Origin: Flavobacterium sp. IB48
Lineage (GTDB): Bacteria > Bacteroidota > Bacteroidia > Flavobacteriales > Flavobacteriaceae
NCBI RefSeq assembly: GCF_016405855.1
Contig: NZ_JAEFCA010000013.1
Coordinates: 1 to 51,839, forward strand
DNA: 51,839 nucleotides
Reading direction: 5' to 3'
A program made the translations under genes and the position numbers. The notes under the pieces are model-generated. The model was given only the letters and a program-made list of their open reading frames with translations. It was not told the origin of the DNA and did not search any database. Positions 35,761 through 44,685 of this stretch are shown here, one piece after another (within the stretch, counting starts at the first letter, position 1; the number at the start of each line of letters is the position of its first letter).

Positions 35761-35772
35761 ACAACCGATTGT
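35761..35772. promoter_or_regulatory. LacI-type operator candidate 3 (between GH43 and xylR)
   Basis: ACAACCGATTGT, the inverse of the other sites, lies 31 nt past the GH43 stop and 461 nt before the xylR start. A promoter beside it is not obvious. Confidence 0.6.
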
Positions 35773-35803
35773 ATTTTTTTTCAAATTTTTTTATACAGAA
35801 AAA

Positions 35804-36838
35804 CTAATCTATTAATCTTCTTATTCCGTAAGGATCTATTGTGATAATCGAACCATCTTCTAAATAATCGATTTTGGTTACTTTCATGCTTCGCAAATGT
35901 GTTACTCCTTTTGACAAACTAGAATCGTGGTAAAACAAATACCATTCACCTTCTACTTCGCAAATCGAATGATGCGATGTCCAACCCACAACAGGATTCA
36001 AAATTCTTCCTTGATATGTAAAAGGCCCATACGGATTATCGCCAATTCCATAACATATAAAATGTGTATCTCCTGTCGAATAAGAGAAATAATATTTTCC
36101 GTTATATTTATGAACCCAAGAAGCTTCAAAAAAACGACGATCGTTATCGCCTGCTTTTATAACTTCTCCATTTTCATCCAGAATTAAAATCTCTTTTGGC
36201 TCTTCGTCAAATTCCAACATATCTTCTCGAAGTCTAGCTACAATAGGGCCTAACTCTTTTTCATTTGCTAAAGGTTCTTCATTATTCTGATCGTATTTGT
36301 TATTTCGGTATTTCTGAAGCTGTCCGCCCCAAATTCCTCCAAAATAGATATAATGTTTGCCATCCTCGTCTTCAAAAACTGCTGGATCAATACTGTAACT
36401 TCCTTTTATAGCCTCTTTTTCAGGAATAAAAGGTCCAACAGGCGAATCTGAAATAGCCACTCCAATCTGGAAAATTCCGTTAGCACGTTTGGCAGGAAAA
36501 TACAAATAATACTTTCCGTTTTTGTGGGCTGCATCTGGCGCCCACATTTGTTTTTCTGCCCAAGCAACATCGTCTACGTGTAACGCTACACCGTTATCAA
36601 CCGCTTCTGATGAAATATCTTCCATCGAAAAAACGTGATAATCTTCCATCCCAAAATGATCTCCATTATCGTTAAATGGAATTCCAGCATCGATGTCGTG
36701 TGAAGGATAAATATAAATTTTACCATTAAATACATGTGCCGAAGGATCGGCTGTATAAATATGTGATACTAAAGGCTTTGAAATCGCCAGTTCATTAATT
36801 TCCTCAAAATTAATGTGTTCAATGCTATCTTCAGGCAT
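35804..36838 (-). CDS. GH43 glycoside hydrolase, cytosolic (beta-xylosidase / alpha-L-arabinofuranosidase)
   Basis: A 344-aa five-bladed beta-propeller enzyme with no signal peptide, so it should act in the cytosol on imported xylo-oligosaccharides. The three family carboxylates are visible: the base Asp in TADPSAHVF (D31), the pKa-modulating Asp in SIDPAVFED (D151) and the acid Glu in RRFFEASW (E238). It follows the symporter gene by 21 nt, a natural import-then-hydrolyse pair, and should release xylose for xylA and xylB. Arabinofuranosidase activity is possible in the same family and cannot be separated by eye. Confidence 0.9.
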   Translation of the reverse strand: MPEDSIEHINFEEINELAISKPLVSHIYTADPSAHVFNGKIYIYPSHDIDAGIPFNDNGDHFGMEDYHVFSMEDISSEAVDNGVALHVDDVAWAEKQMWAPDAAHKNGKYYLYFPAKRANGIFQIGVAISDSPVGPFIPEKEAIKGSYSIDPAVFEDEDGKHYIYFGGIWGGQLQKYRNNKYDQNNEEPLANEKELGPIVARLREDMLEFDEEPKEILILDENGEVIKAGDNDRRFFEASWVHKYNGKYYFSYSTGDTHFICYGIGDNPYGPFTYQGRILNPVVGWTSHHSICEVEGEWYLFYHDSSLSKGVTHLRSMKVTKIDYLEDGSIITIDPYGIRRLID

Positions 36839-36859
36839 AGTGATATTTTGTTTAAATAA

Positions 36860-38311
36860 TTAAGTTCTTCGTTCTTTAAGTTCTGTTTCGATTTGCACTT
36901 CCATTTCTTTATTGATTTTATAGAAAAACAGCAATCCAGCTCCAATTAAAAAAGGGATTGCAGGGAAAATACTCACTAGTAATTTGATTCCGTTTATAGC
37001 TGTTTCTGATTGTTGAGAAGCATTTGGAACGTAATGGAAATAGCCTAAAAACAAGGTTGTTAAAGCGCCACCAACACTTAATCCTGTTTTCAATCCGACC
37101 ATCATTGCAGAGAAAATAATGGCCGTTGCACGACGGTTATTCAGCCATTCTGAATAATCGGCAACATCGGCAATCATAGCCCAAAGAATTGGTATTGTGA
37201 TTCCGTAGAAAAATCCGTGTAAGATTTGAGAAAAAAACATCAATCCAATTGAAGCTGGCGGAAAGAAATAGAAAGCAATAATGAATAAAGTCGAAATGAA
37301 TAAAAACACTCCAAAAACATTTCGTTTTCCATATTTGTCTGCCAAGTTCTTAGATAATGTAATACCGACAATCATAAAGATAATTCCTCCCGCATTGAAT
37401 AAACCGAAGCCCGCAGAAACCGGATCATTACCAAAATGATTTAGCCCAATCGTAGTTAGAAAATCTAATATTGGCTGAATAAAAACGGCTAACTGTTCTT
37501 TGTTTACATAGTTTTCAAAATAATATACATAAGAACCGCCTTTCATTGCCAGAGTCACAAAAACCAAAGTCGTCAGGGTAAGCATAATTACCCAAGGTCT
37601 GTTTTTGATTAAATCGCTTAAATCTTCTTTAACGCTTGATTTTTGTTCTGGTTTCGGAATGATTCTTTCTTTTGTCGTTAAAAAAGTAATTAAAAGCATA
37701 ATTGTTCCAATAATTGCCAGAGCAGTCATTACTTTCTCGATTCCAATTGCTTTATCGCCATTTCCAGCACTTTTAATAATTCCAAGCATAAAAACCTGAA
37801 CAAAAAACTGAGCAAACATAACCGCCACAAAACGGTACGAAGACATACTGTTTCTTTCTTTCATATCGCCTGTAATGACACCACTTAAGGCAGAATACGG
37901 CAAATTGTTTCCTGCATAAAAAAGCAACAATAAAGTATATGTTACAACGGCATAAATTACTTTTCCTTTATAAGAGAAATCGGGAGTTGAAAATGCTAAT
38001 AAGGCCACTACTCCAAGCGGAATCGCTGTTATTAAAATCCATGGTCTGAATTTTCCCCACTTGGTACTCGTTCTATCTGCTACAACTCCAATAATTGGGT
38101 TAAAAATAAAAGCGGCGATTAATCCAACGATCAGCATAATAATGGAAGAATCAGTTGGTGATAATCCGTAAATGTCGGTGTAGAAATACGCCAGATAGGT
38201 CATCAAAGTTTGAAAAACGAGATTGGCAGCAAGATCTCCTAAACTGTATCCAATTTTTTCTTTGATGGATAGTTTTTGTGAAATTTTAGTCATTGGTGGG
38301 TTTGTGGTCAT
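36860..38311 (-). CDS. GPH-family sugar:cation symporter (XynP/MelB-like)
   Basis: A 483-aa inner-membrane transporter with about 12 hydrophobic helices. The start SIKEKIGYSLGDLAANLVFQ and the segment GVVADRTSTKWGKFRPWIL are typical of the glycoside-pentoside-hexuronide (GPH) group. Partners of this group in xylan loci bring xylosides or xylo-oligosaccharides through the inner membrane with Na+ or H+. It is followed by GH43 after 21 nt. Two operator candidates frame the likely promoter upstream (38444 and 38522), and a 28-bp inverted repeat lies in the leader. Family is secure; substrate is inferred. Confidence 0.92.
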   Translation of the reverse strand: MTTNPPMTKISQKLSIKEKIGYSLGDLAANLVFQTLMTYLAYFYTDIYGLSPTDSSIIMLIVGLIAAFIFNPIIGVVADRTSTKWGKFRPWILITAIPLGVVALLAFSTPDFSYKGKVIYAVVTYTLLLLFYAGNNLPYSALSGVITGDMKERNSMSSYRFVAVMFAQFFVQVFMLGIIKSAGNGDKAIGIEKVMTALAIIGTIMLLITFLTTKERIIPKPEQKSSVKEDLSDLIKNRPWVIMLTLTTLVFVTLAMKGGSYVYYFENYVNKEQLAVFIQPILDFLTTIGLNHFGNDPVSAGFGLFNAGGIIFMIVGITLSKNLADKYGKRNVFGVFLFISTLFIIAFYFFPPASIGLMFFSQILHGFFYGITIPILWAMIADVADYSEWLNNRRATAIIFSAMMVGLKTGLSVGGALTTLFLGYFHYVPNASQQSETAINGIKLLVSIFPAIPFLIGAGLLFFYKINKEMEVQIETELKERRT

Positions 38312-38334
38312 TTTGTTGGTTAGTTAGTTTTTAC

Positions 38335-38425
38335 TCCTGCAAGGTTTTCATAACCTTGTAGGTTTCCTATTGATTAAAACTGCTCTTCAATTTTATTCCT
38401 ACAAGGTTATGAAAACCTTGCAGGA
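38335..38425. repeat. 28-bp perfect inverted repeat, family R4
   Basis: The arm starting TCCTGCAAGGTTTTCATAAC (38335-38362) is perfectly mirrored at 38398-38425, and each arm is itself partly palindromic (AAGGTT..AACCTT). It lies between the operator and the symporter start, so it would form a large hairpin in the leader RNA. Confidence 0.85.
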
Positions 38426-38443
38426 ATGCAAATTACAATTAAA

Positions 38444-38455
38444 ACAATCGGTTGT
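38444..38455. promoter_or_regulatory. LacI-type operator candidate 4 (symporter promoter, downstream side)
   Basis: ACAATCGGTTGT lies 133 nt before the symporter start, about 30 nt downstream of the predicted -7 element at 38484-38491. Confidence 0.65.
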
Positions 38456-38483
38456 GTAAAATTAGACAAAAAAACATATTATG

Positions 38484-38491
38484 CAAATTTA
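38484..38491 (-). promoter_or_regulatory. -7 element of the symporter-GH43 operon
   Basis: On the minus strand TAAATTTG fits TAnnTTTG. The nearest upstream TTG is 24 nt away, wider than the usual 19-21, so the promoter may be weak or need help. Operator copies lie on both sides. Confidence 0.5.
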
Positions 38492-38521
38492 CTTCACTTT
38501 ATTTAAGTTATTTTTCAAACC

Positions 38522-38533
38522 ACAACCGATTGT
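38522..38533. promoter_or_regulatory. LacI-type operator candidate 5 (symporter promoter, upstream side)
   Basis: ACAACCGATTGT is 78 bp from candidate 4 and in the opposite orientation, 30 nt upstream of the -7 element and 36 nt past the GH10 stop. Confidence 0.65.
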
Positions 38534-38568
38534 TGGGTAATTCATCAATCCTTACGCCATTTTATTAT

Positions 38569-39678
38569 TTATTCTTTGGTCTCTTTAAGATTTAAAATAC
38601 TATCGTAAGCTTTTTTATGTCTTAAAGTTGCATCAAATGGTAACGGATAATTTGTTCTTCCTTTTATTGGCCAATCATTTAACCAAGATTGTCCATCATG
38701 AACGCCCCAAAAAGTAACTCTACTGATTTTATCTTTGTGTTTCAAAAATAATTTAAAAATCGAAGCGTAACGTTCTGCAAGCTTGTTTTGAATAGAATCT
38801 GGCAATGCTTTAGGATACGGATTCATTTTCGCGCTTCCTTCAAAATTTTGACTAATTTCTGCCCCTTTTAAATCCCACGGATTTGGTAATACTGTAATAT
38901 CTAATTCTGTAAACGCTACTTTAACTCCTAAAGCCGAATACTCTAAAATACTTTTCTCAATTTCTTCTATTGACGGGCTTCCTAACCTCCAATGTCCTTG
39001 AATTCCAACGCCATCTACTTTTCCTCCTTCTGCTTTTATTTTTTTGATTAAGGCAATCGCTCCTGCCCTTTTTGCTGGTTCTTCAATATTATAATCGTTA
39101 TAATACAATTCTGCTTTAGGATCTGCTTTTGCCGCTAATTTGAATGCATCAACAAGATATTTCTCTCCGAGTGTTTTCAAAAAAACAGATTGTCTCAAAG
39201 TTCCGTCCTCATTTAAAGCTTCGTTTACAACATCCCAAGAATTGATTTTTCCTTTGTATTTGGAAACAATCGTATTGATATGATCTTGCATAAAAGCTTT
39301 CATTTCTGTGCTGTCTGCGATTTTCTCCATCCAAGGTGCCAATTGGCTGTGCCAAATCAAAGTATGTCCGTGAATAAACATTTTATTCTTTTCTCCATAC
39401 GCGACAAATTTATCTGCTAAAGTAAAATCATATTTGTCTTTTTGCGGATGTACATACATAGATTTCATAATATTCTCAGCCGTAATTGCATTAAATTCTT
39501 TTCGAATAAGAGAATCTTCTTTAGCATTTTTGACTTCGATTTGATCCGCACTTAAAGCGGTTCCAATATAAAAATCATTTTTATAAGCATCTTTTAATGA
39601 AGGCGTTTCTTTTTGCGAAGTGCAGCTCATAGCCAACAAAGTCGTGACGGCAAATAAATAAGGTTTAATAAATTTCAT
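38569..39678 (-). CDS. GH10 endo-xylanase, compact lipoprotein
   Basis: This 369-aa protein has a lipobox (TLLAMSC, C19) and one plain GH10 barrel without binding modules. The acid/base is in WDVVNEALNED (E153) and the nucleophile in FTELDITVLP (E258). Compared with the large surface GH10 at 21212 it is probably periplasmic-facing and trims imported xylo-oligosaccharides. It starts 78 nt after the GH115 gene and is likely the last gene of the GH67-to-GH10 transcript. Family is secure; the division of labour is inferred. Confidence 0.94.
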   Translation of the reverse strand: MKFIKPYLFAVTTLLAMSCTSQKETPSLKDAYKNDFYIGTALSADQIEVKNAKEDSLIRKEFNAITAENIMKSMYVHPQKDKYDFTLADKFVAYGEKNKMFIHGHTLIWHSQLAPWMEKIADSTEMKAFMQDHINTIVSKYKGKINSWDVVNEALNEDGTLRQSVFLKTLGEKYLVDAFKLAAKADPKAELYYNDYNIEEPAKRAGAIALIKKIKAEGGKVDGVGIQGHWRLGSPSIEEIEKSILEYSALGVKVAFTELDITVLPNPWDLKGAEISQNFEGSAKMNPYPKALPDSIQNKLAERYASIFKLFLKHKDKISRVTFWGVHDGQSWLNDWPIKGRTNYPLPFDATLRHKKAYDSILNLKETKE

Positions 39679-39756
39679 ATCTTTTGGTTTAATAGTTAAT
39701 AGTTTTTATTCGTTTAGTTTTGTCCATTCTTGAACAGAACAAATTAAGTTATGGAA

Positions 39757-42357
39757 TCATTCCTTTCTAAAACTCTCTGGCGGCCCCAAATATGACTCCA
39801 AAACTTTTCTTTCTTCCGTTTCAATTACAATTTTTTGAAGCACTAAAGCCGAATCAATCGCATAAATTTTCAAAACATGATTTCCTGCATTTTCTATTTG
39901 ATGAGTTGAGGTTATAATTTTAATATTGTTTGCCACCGATTCTGCCCAATTTTTCTCCGAAGAATCTTCGTTGAGGTTCATAATTTGAGGTTTTTCTGAA
40001 TCGAAAGCAATTCCGTATTTTAATCCGTCCCCTATTTTAAAATTGATTGTCGGCGAAAAATATGCTTTTACCTTTACTTTTCCTTTACTGAAAAAACAAA
40101 CATCATATTCTAATCTTGGCGATTGTTCTGAAATTTCAAACGGTTGAATATTTGAAGGCTTTATCGTTATTCCAGAATCTGTTTTACCCAAATTTGGAAT
40201 TAAAGTCCATTTTACTAAATCTGAATTTATAGCTTTAGAATAATTTTTACTTTCTATTGAAATGTAACCGTCATTCTCTATAAAACCATGAGCATTTTCT
40301 AAATTTTTAGTAATCGATGTTTCAACCTTTGGAGAATTCTCAGTCGAAATTTTTGCTTGAGCTTTGATTGAAATTTCAACTGTTTTTGTTTTCGGAATCA
40401 CATTTTTTTCTGGCTGTTGCCAATTATCGTAACCAATATGCGTTTGTGCCATCATGTGATTCCATTTGCCATTTGCCAATTTCGTATGATAATAATTGGT
40501 AAGCTCACTATCTTTTTCAAATAACTCTTTTACTTTTTCAGCATACGCATTTGCAACGGCATTACCTTGTGCTGCATACAGCTGATTTTTGGCTGTTGCA
40601 ACATACATTTCATTTAAATTGGAACTAGCCAAAACTGGAAACAAAACTAGCTGATAAAAAGCATCTTTATATTCTGGTTGTAATTTTTCGTTAATAGAAT
40701 TGGCTTTTTCTACCAACTTTTGATAATCAGTAACAACCTGATCAGCTTCGTTATAATTGGTTACGCTGTATGTTTTAGCATCTAATAATTCCGGTTTTCT
40801 TCGCGCGTTGTATTTGGTATATAATTTTAAAATAGTGGCAATTTCTTCTGTAAACTGATTTCCGAAATTTTCTTTTGCCCAATTCACATAATAATCTTCT
40901 AGATTCTCCGCATTAAACTTTTCAGGATTCCAAGCCATATCCAAGAAAAAGGCAATCGGAAATTCCATTGGTTTGATATCGCCTACATTTACAATCCAGA
41001 TTTTATCAACTCCATATTGATATGCTAAATCCATTTGTTCCCAAGTACGCTCAATTTGGTTCGTATTGATCCATTTATAATTTCTCGGTCCTCCAACATA
41101 ATCGTAATGATAGTAAATTCCGTAACCGCCTTTTCTTGGTTTTGAATCAAGCTCTGGAAGTTTTCGAATATTCCCCCAATTATCATCACACAATAATAGT
41201 GTTACATCATCTGGAACAGTCATTCCTTTGTCGTAATAATCTTGAACTTCTTTGTAAAGCGCCCACATTTGAGGCGTTTCTTCAATCGGTTTTTTAGTTA
41301 CTTCTTGAATGATATTTCGTTGGGTTTTTACAATATTTTCTAATAAATCAATTGCAGTTCCTTCCGTCATAGGTTCGTCACCGTCACCACGCATTCCGAT
41401 TGTAACAATGGTTTCTTTATTTCCCATTCGTTTAATTCCGTCTTTCCAGAAATTAATCAAGGCTTCCGAATTGGTATTAAAATCCCATTTCCCATTTGAT
41501 TTTCCCCATTCCGCGTGTGCTCTTGTTAATGGTTCATGATGCGAAGTTCCCATCACAATCCCGTATTCATCGGCCAAAACAGCATTCTGCGGATCTTCAA
41601 CATAAAACATTCTGCCCCACATTGCTGGCCACAAATAATTGCCTTTCATTCTCAAAATCAATTCAAAAACCGTATCATAGAATTTTGAATTGAATCCGCC
41701 ATATTTCTCAAAAGCCCATCCTGTTAAAGCTGGAGCTTCATCGTTTATAAAAATTCCACGATATTTTACTTTTGGTTCTCCCTGCGTGTGAACTCCAGGC
41801 AAAACATGTAATTCTGATTGTTTTTTCACTGGGACATCTGCCCAAAAATACCAAGGCGAAATTCCAATTTGATTCGATAAATCGTAAATTCCGTAAATCG
41901 TTCCTCTTTTATCTGAACCTGCGATTACAAGCGCTTTTTTAATTCCTTTAAACGGATTTTCAACAATCTGTGTTGTAAATTTTTCCCATTTTCCCTGAAG
42001 CGCACTTCTGTCGATTTTTCCTTTTTGGACTAATTGATCAATGATTTTACTTTTTCCTAATGTTCCAATTATGACAACAAAATCTTCTCCTTCAGAAATT
42101 TTTTTAATTCTTTTTGGATGTAAATCTGAAACTTTAAAAAGATCGTTTTCTAAATGTCCAACCACTTTTAAAACTCCTGCATAATCTTTATCATCAACTA
42201 AAATCGAAGCCGTTTTTCCTTTACTTACTAAAGGAAAGTTTCCAGCAGAAGCCTGATTTACTACATATTTATCTGGATTTATAGCGTACGAATTTGTACT
42301 TAATCCGATTAGGAGAAGTAATAGAATTAGACATGAAGTTTTAATTTTTAAACACAT
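39757..42357 (-). CDS. GH115 alpha-glucuronidase
   Basis: An 866-aa exported enzyme. The start at 42357 gives MCLKIKTSCLILLLLLIGLS, a clear signal peptide; the frame open up to 42474 begins inside the R3 repeat and is rejected. GH115 enzymes remove (4-O-methyl)glucuronic acid from internal and terminal xylose of xylan. The family pattern is seen in IYDLSNQIGISPWYFWAD, KYRGIFINDEAPALTGWA, NYLWPAMWGRMF, EYGIVMGTSHHEPL, IGMRGDGDEPM and a C-terminal beta domain (about 660-866). Together with GH67 it gives two complementary glucuronidase activities. It lies between mannonate dehydratase and the second GH10. Confidence 0.92.
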   Translation of the reverse strand: MCLKIKTSCLILLLLLIGLSTNSYAINPDKYVVNQASAGNFPLVSKGKTASILVDDKDYAGVLKVVGHLENDLFKVSDLHPKRIKKISEGEDFVVIIGTLGKSKIIDQLVQKGKIDRSALQGKWEKFTTQIVENPFKGIKKALVIAGSDKRGTIYGIYDLSNQIGISPWYFWADVPVKKQSELHVLPGVHTQGEPKVKYRGIFINDEAPALTGWAFEKYGGFNSKFYDTVFELILRMKGNYLWPAMWGRMFYVEDPQNAVLADEYGIVMGTSHHEPLTRAHAEWGKSNGKWDFNTNSEALINFWKDGIKRMGNKETIVTIGMRGDGDEPMTEGTAIDLLENIVKTQRNIIQEVTKKPIEETPQMWALYKEVQDYYDKGMTVPDDVTLLLCDDNWGNIRKLPELDSKPRKGGYGIYYHYDYVGGPRNYKWINTNQIERTWEQMDLAYQYGVDKIWIVNVGDIKPMEFPIAFFLDMAWNPEKFNAENLEDYYVNWAKENFGNQFTEEIATILKLYTKYNARRKPELLDAKTYSVTNYNEADQVVTDYQKLVEKANSINEKLQPEYKDAFYQLVLFPVLASSNLNEMYVATAKNQLYAAQGNAVANAYAEKVKELFEKDSELTNYYHTKLANGKWNHMMAQTHIGYDNWQQPEKNVIPKTKTVEISIKAQAKISTENSPKVETSITKNLENAHGFIENDGYISIESKNYSKAINSDLVKWTLIPNLGKTDSGITIKPSNIQPFEISEQSPRLEYDVCFFSKGKVKVKAYFSPTINFKIGDGLKYGIAFDSEKPQIMNLNEDSSEKNWAESVANNIKIITSTHQIENAGNHVLKIYAIDSALVLQKIVIETEERKVLESYLGPPESFRKE

Positions 42358-42465
42358 AGAATCATAGATTTTCTTTGTCTGCAAAAGGTATTTTATTTGT
42401 TTAAACAAACATAGTTTCTGCTGTTTTAAATCCGACAGGTTTAAATTCATTACAATTAGCACCAG

Positions 42466-42573
42466 TTTTGTCATTTCGACGTAAGGAGAAATCTTCGCAA
42501 GAAACTCTACAAAGATTGGGTTTACGTTTCGGAGCTACTAACAAAGATTTCTCCTTACGTCGAAATGACAAAA
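42466..42573. repeat. MITE-like inverted-repeat element, family R3 (complete copy)
   Basis: A perfect 29-bp inverted repeat (42466-42494 with 42545-42573, containing GTCATTTCGACGTAAGGAG) encloses 50 nt shared with 30931-31059. The matching change in both arms (GTAAGG against GAAGG) suggests the arms stay in step. It occupies the 277-nt gap between uxuA and GH115. Confidence 0.87.
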
Positions 42574-42634
42574 CAGTACGTTTATAATCTTAAACCTAAC
42601 CGGTTTAAAAAAATGTTAGGATACTTAACTTTAT

Positions 42635-43798
42635 TTATAGACCCAATTTATAACCAATTCCCATTTCCAAACCTCTCAATTCAGCAAGACCTTTTAATCT
42701 TCCTGTTAAAGAATAACCTGGATAAGTTTCTGTTGCTTCATCAACTCGATGAAGAAAACCATGATCCGGACGCATTGGAAAACTTATTTTGGTTTTGTTC
42801 ATCAACAACAATAATTTCTCCACAATTATTTCCATTTTAACATCGCCGTTTAAATGTTCTGATTCCCTGAAAATAGTTTCGCTTTCGCGGATAGTATTTC
42901 TAAGATGTAAAAAGTGAATTCGCTCTCCAAAATCGTCTATTATTTTTTCAAGATTATTTTTTGGATCTGCACTTAATGAGCCTGTACAATAACACAATCC
43001 GTTTGCTGTTGAAGGAACGGCGTTGAAAATAGCTTTCAAATCGGTTTCTGTTGAAACAATTCTTGGAAGTCCTAAAACCGAAAACGGTGGATCGTCTGGA
43101 TGAATCGCTAGTTTTTGTTCGTTTTGCTCTGCAATTGGCGTTACTTCAGATAGAAAATAAATCAGGTTTTCTCTTAGTTTTTCGTTATTAATAGCAGCAT
43201 AATTATCTAAAAGCGATAAAATCTGTTCTGCCGTAAAATTGATTTTGCTTCCTGGCAATCCCAGTAAAACATTTTTAAACAGTAAAGCTTTTTCATCTTC
43301 AGATAATTGATTACCAAATTTTAAAGCTTTTTCTTTTTCAGTATCAGAATAATCATTTTCAGAATTCGGTCTTTTCAAAAGAAACACATCAAAATAAGTA
43401 AATGCATCCTGATTGTATAGTAAAGCTTTGCTTCCATCTTCATTTATAAAATTATGATTGGTTCTTACCCAATCCAGAATTGGCATAAAATTGTAGGTTA
43501 TAATTTTGATGCCGCAATCTGCCAGATTCTTTAAACTGATTTTATAATTTTCAATGTATTGCAAATAATTTCCAGAAGCGCGTTTGATTTCTTCATGAAC
43601 CGGAAGACTTTCAACCACAGTCCATTCCAAACCATAATTGCGAATGATTTCCTGTCTTTCTTTTATTGCTTCAATCGTCCAAATATCTCCAACCGGAATT
43701 TGATGCAATGCGGTTACAATTCCCGTTGCTCCAGCTTGTCGAATATCGATCAACTTGACGCTATCACTTGGACCGAACCATCTCATGGTTTGTTGCAT
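42635..43798 (-). CDS. uxuA: Mannonate dehydratase
   Basis: The enzyme dehydrates D-mannonate to 2-keto-3-deoxygluconate, the last specific step of glucuronate breakdown. The start at 43798 (MQQTMRWFGPSDSVKLIDIRQ) matches the usual UxuA beginning (M..T.RWYGP.D.V.L.DIRQ); two upstream ATGs within 9 nt are possible. Length is 387 aa. Family segments are GATGIVTALHQIP, LAIHPDDPPFSVLGLPRIVS, NGLCYCTGSL, IHFLHLRN and MRPDHGF. It would process glucuronate released by GH67 and GH115 after isomerisation and reduction; the dehydrogenase next door is a candidate for the reduction. Identification is secure. Confidence 0.95.
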   Translation of the reverse strand: MQQTMRWFGPSDSVKLIDIRQAGATGIVTALHQIPVGDIWTIEAIKERQEIIRNYGLEWTVVESLPVHEEIKRASGNYLQYIENYKISLKNLADCGIKIITYNFMPILDWVRTNHNFINEDGSKALLYNQDAFTYFDVFLLKRPNSENDYSDTEKEKALKFGNQLSEDEKALLFKNVLLGLPGSKINFTAEQILSLLDNYAAINNEKLRENLIYFLSEVTPIAEQNEQKLAIHPDDPPFSVLGLPRIVSTETDLKAIFNAVPSTANGLCYCTGSLSADPKNNLEKIIDDFGERIHFLHLRNTIRESETIFRESEHLNGDVKMEIIVEKLLLLMNKTKISFPMRPDHGFLHRVDEATETYPGYSLTGRLKGLAELRGLEMGIGYKLGL

Positions 43799-43822
43799 TT
43801 TTATCATACTTCTCTTTTTTTA

Positions 43823-43912
43823 TGCCACGAAGGTGCTAAGTCACAAAGTTTTATTTAAAAAAACTTAAAGGCAAAATACTTTGCGGCTTCGCGCCTTTGC
43901 GAGCTATTTCAT
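43823..43912. repeat. Dispersed repeat of the 'gccacgaaggtgctaag' type
   Basis: The segment 'gccacgaaggtgctaagtc' and the mirror-like 'ctttgcggcttcgcgcc' frame an A/T-rich middle. It fills the 120-nt gap between the dehydrogenase gene and uxuA. Confidence 0.55.
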
Positions 43913-43918
43913 CTAGAC

Positions 43919-44656
43919 TTAAAATCCTATACTATTTCCGCCATCAACAGGCAAAACTGTACCAGTAGTATATTTTGATTCGCTTAAAGCGAAATAATAT
44001 ACCGCATCTGCAATGTCTGAAGGTTCTCCTAAAAAGCCCATTGGAGTTCTTCCTAATACTTTATTTTTTCTTTCTGGATCATTATCCAAAGCAGCAGCAG
44101 ACATTTTGGTTTTAATAAATCCAGGAGCAACACAATTTACACGTATTCCTGCCGGCGCTAATTCAGTTGCCATTGCACGTGTCATCGATTCAATTGCGCC
44201 TTTACTTGCCGAATAAGCAATTACTTTTGGGATCCCGTATTGAGATGCCATCGAACTAATGTTGATGATACTGCCGCTTCTGTTAGATTTCATATTTTTT
44301 ATGACTTCGCGGCTTACCGCAAAAACACTCAATAAATTAGTATGAATTATCGAAAGAAAATCTTCATCAGTTACCCCTGGAATTTCTTTTTTCATGTTGA
44401 TTCCAGCATTATTTACCAAAATATCAATTGAATTTTCTTTTGTGATGCTTTCAATCATCGCAGGAATTCCAGCTAGATTATTTAAGTCAAAAATTATTGG
44501 AATAGCATTTTCTCCAATTTCCTTACAAGCATCTTCTGTTTTTTCTTTTGATCTTCCAATTATGTAAGTTTTTATTCCGTTATCACATAATTTCTTTGCT
44601 GTCGCAAAACCTAAACCTGAATTTCCTCCAGTTACAATTGCTGTTTTCTTACTCAT
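43919..44656 (-). CDS. Short-chain dehydrogenase, candidate fructuronate/mannonate oxidoreductase
   Basis: A 245-aa classical SDR: cofactor loop TGGNSGLG (near 9-16), NNAG (near 82-85), catalytic Ser in NISSMAS (about 134-135), and YSASK (Y148, K152). It ends PVDGGNSIGF. Placed between GH67 and mannonate dehydratase, it most likely reduces D-fructuronate to D-mannonate in place of the long-chain UxuB, as some bacteria do with an SDR enzyme. Generic 3-oxoacyl-ACP reductases look similar, so the function rests on context. It is 168 nt after GH67 and 120 nt before uxuA. Confidence 0.82.
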   Translation of the reverse strand: MSKKTAIVTGGNSGLGFATAKKLCDNGIKTYIIGRSKEKTEDACKEIGENAIPIIFDLNNLAGIPAMIESITKENSIDILVNNAGINMKKEIPGVTDEDFLSIIHTNLLSVFAVSREVIKNMKSNRSGSIINISSMASQYGIPKVIAYSASKGAIESMTRAMATELAPAGIRVNCVAPGFIKTKMSAAALDNDPERKNKVLGRTPMGFLGEPSDIADAVYYFALSESKYTTGTVLPVDGGNSIGF

Positions 44657-44685
44657 AATTTTCTATAAAATATATTTTTTGTATA

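Noticed and set aside
42358..42474. N-terminal extension of the GH115 gene
   Set aside because: It begins in the R3 repeat; the Met at 42357 gives a typical signal peptide.
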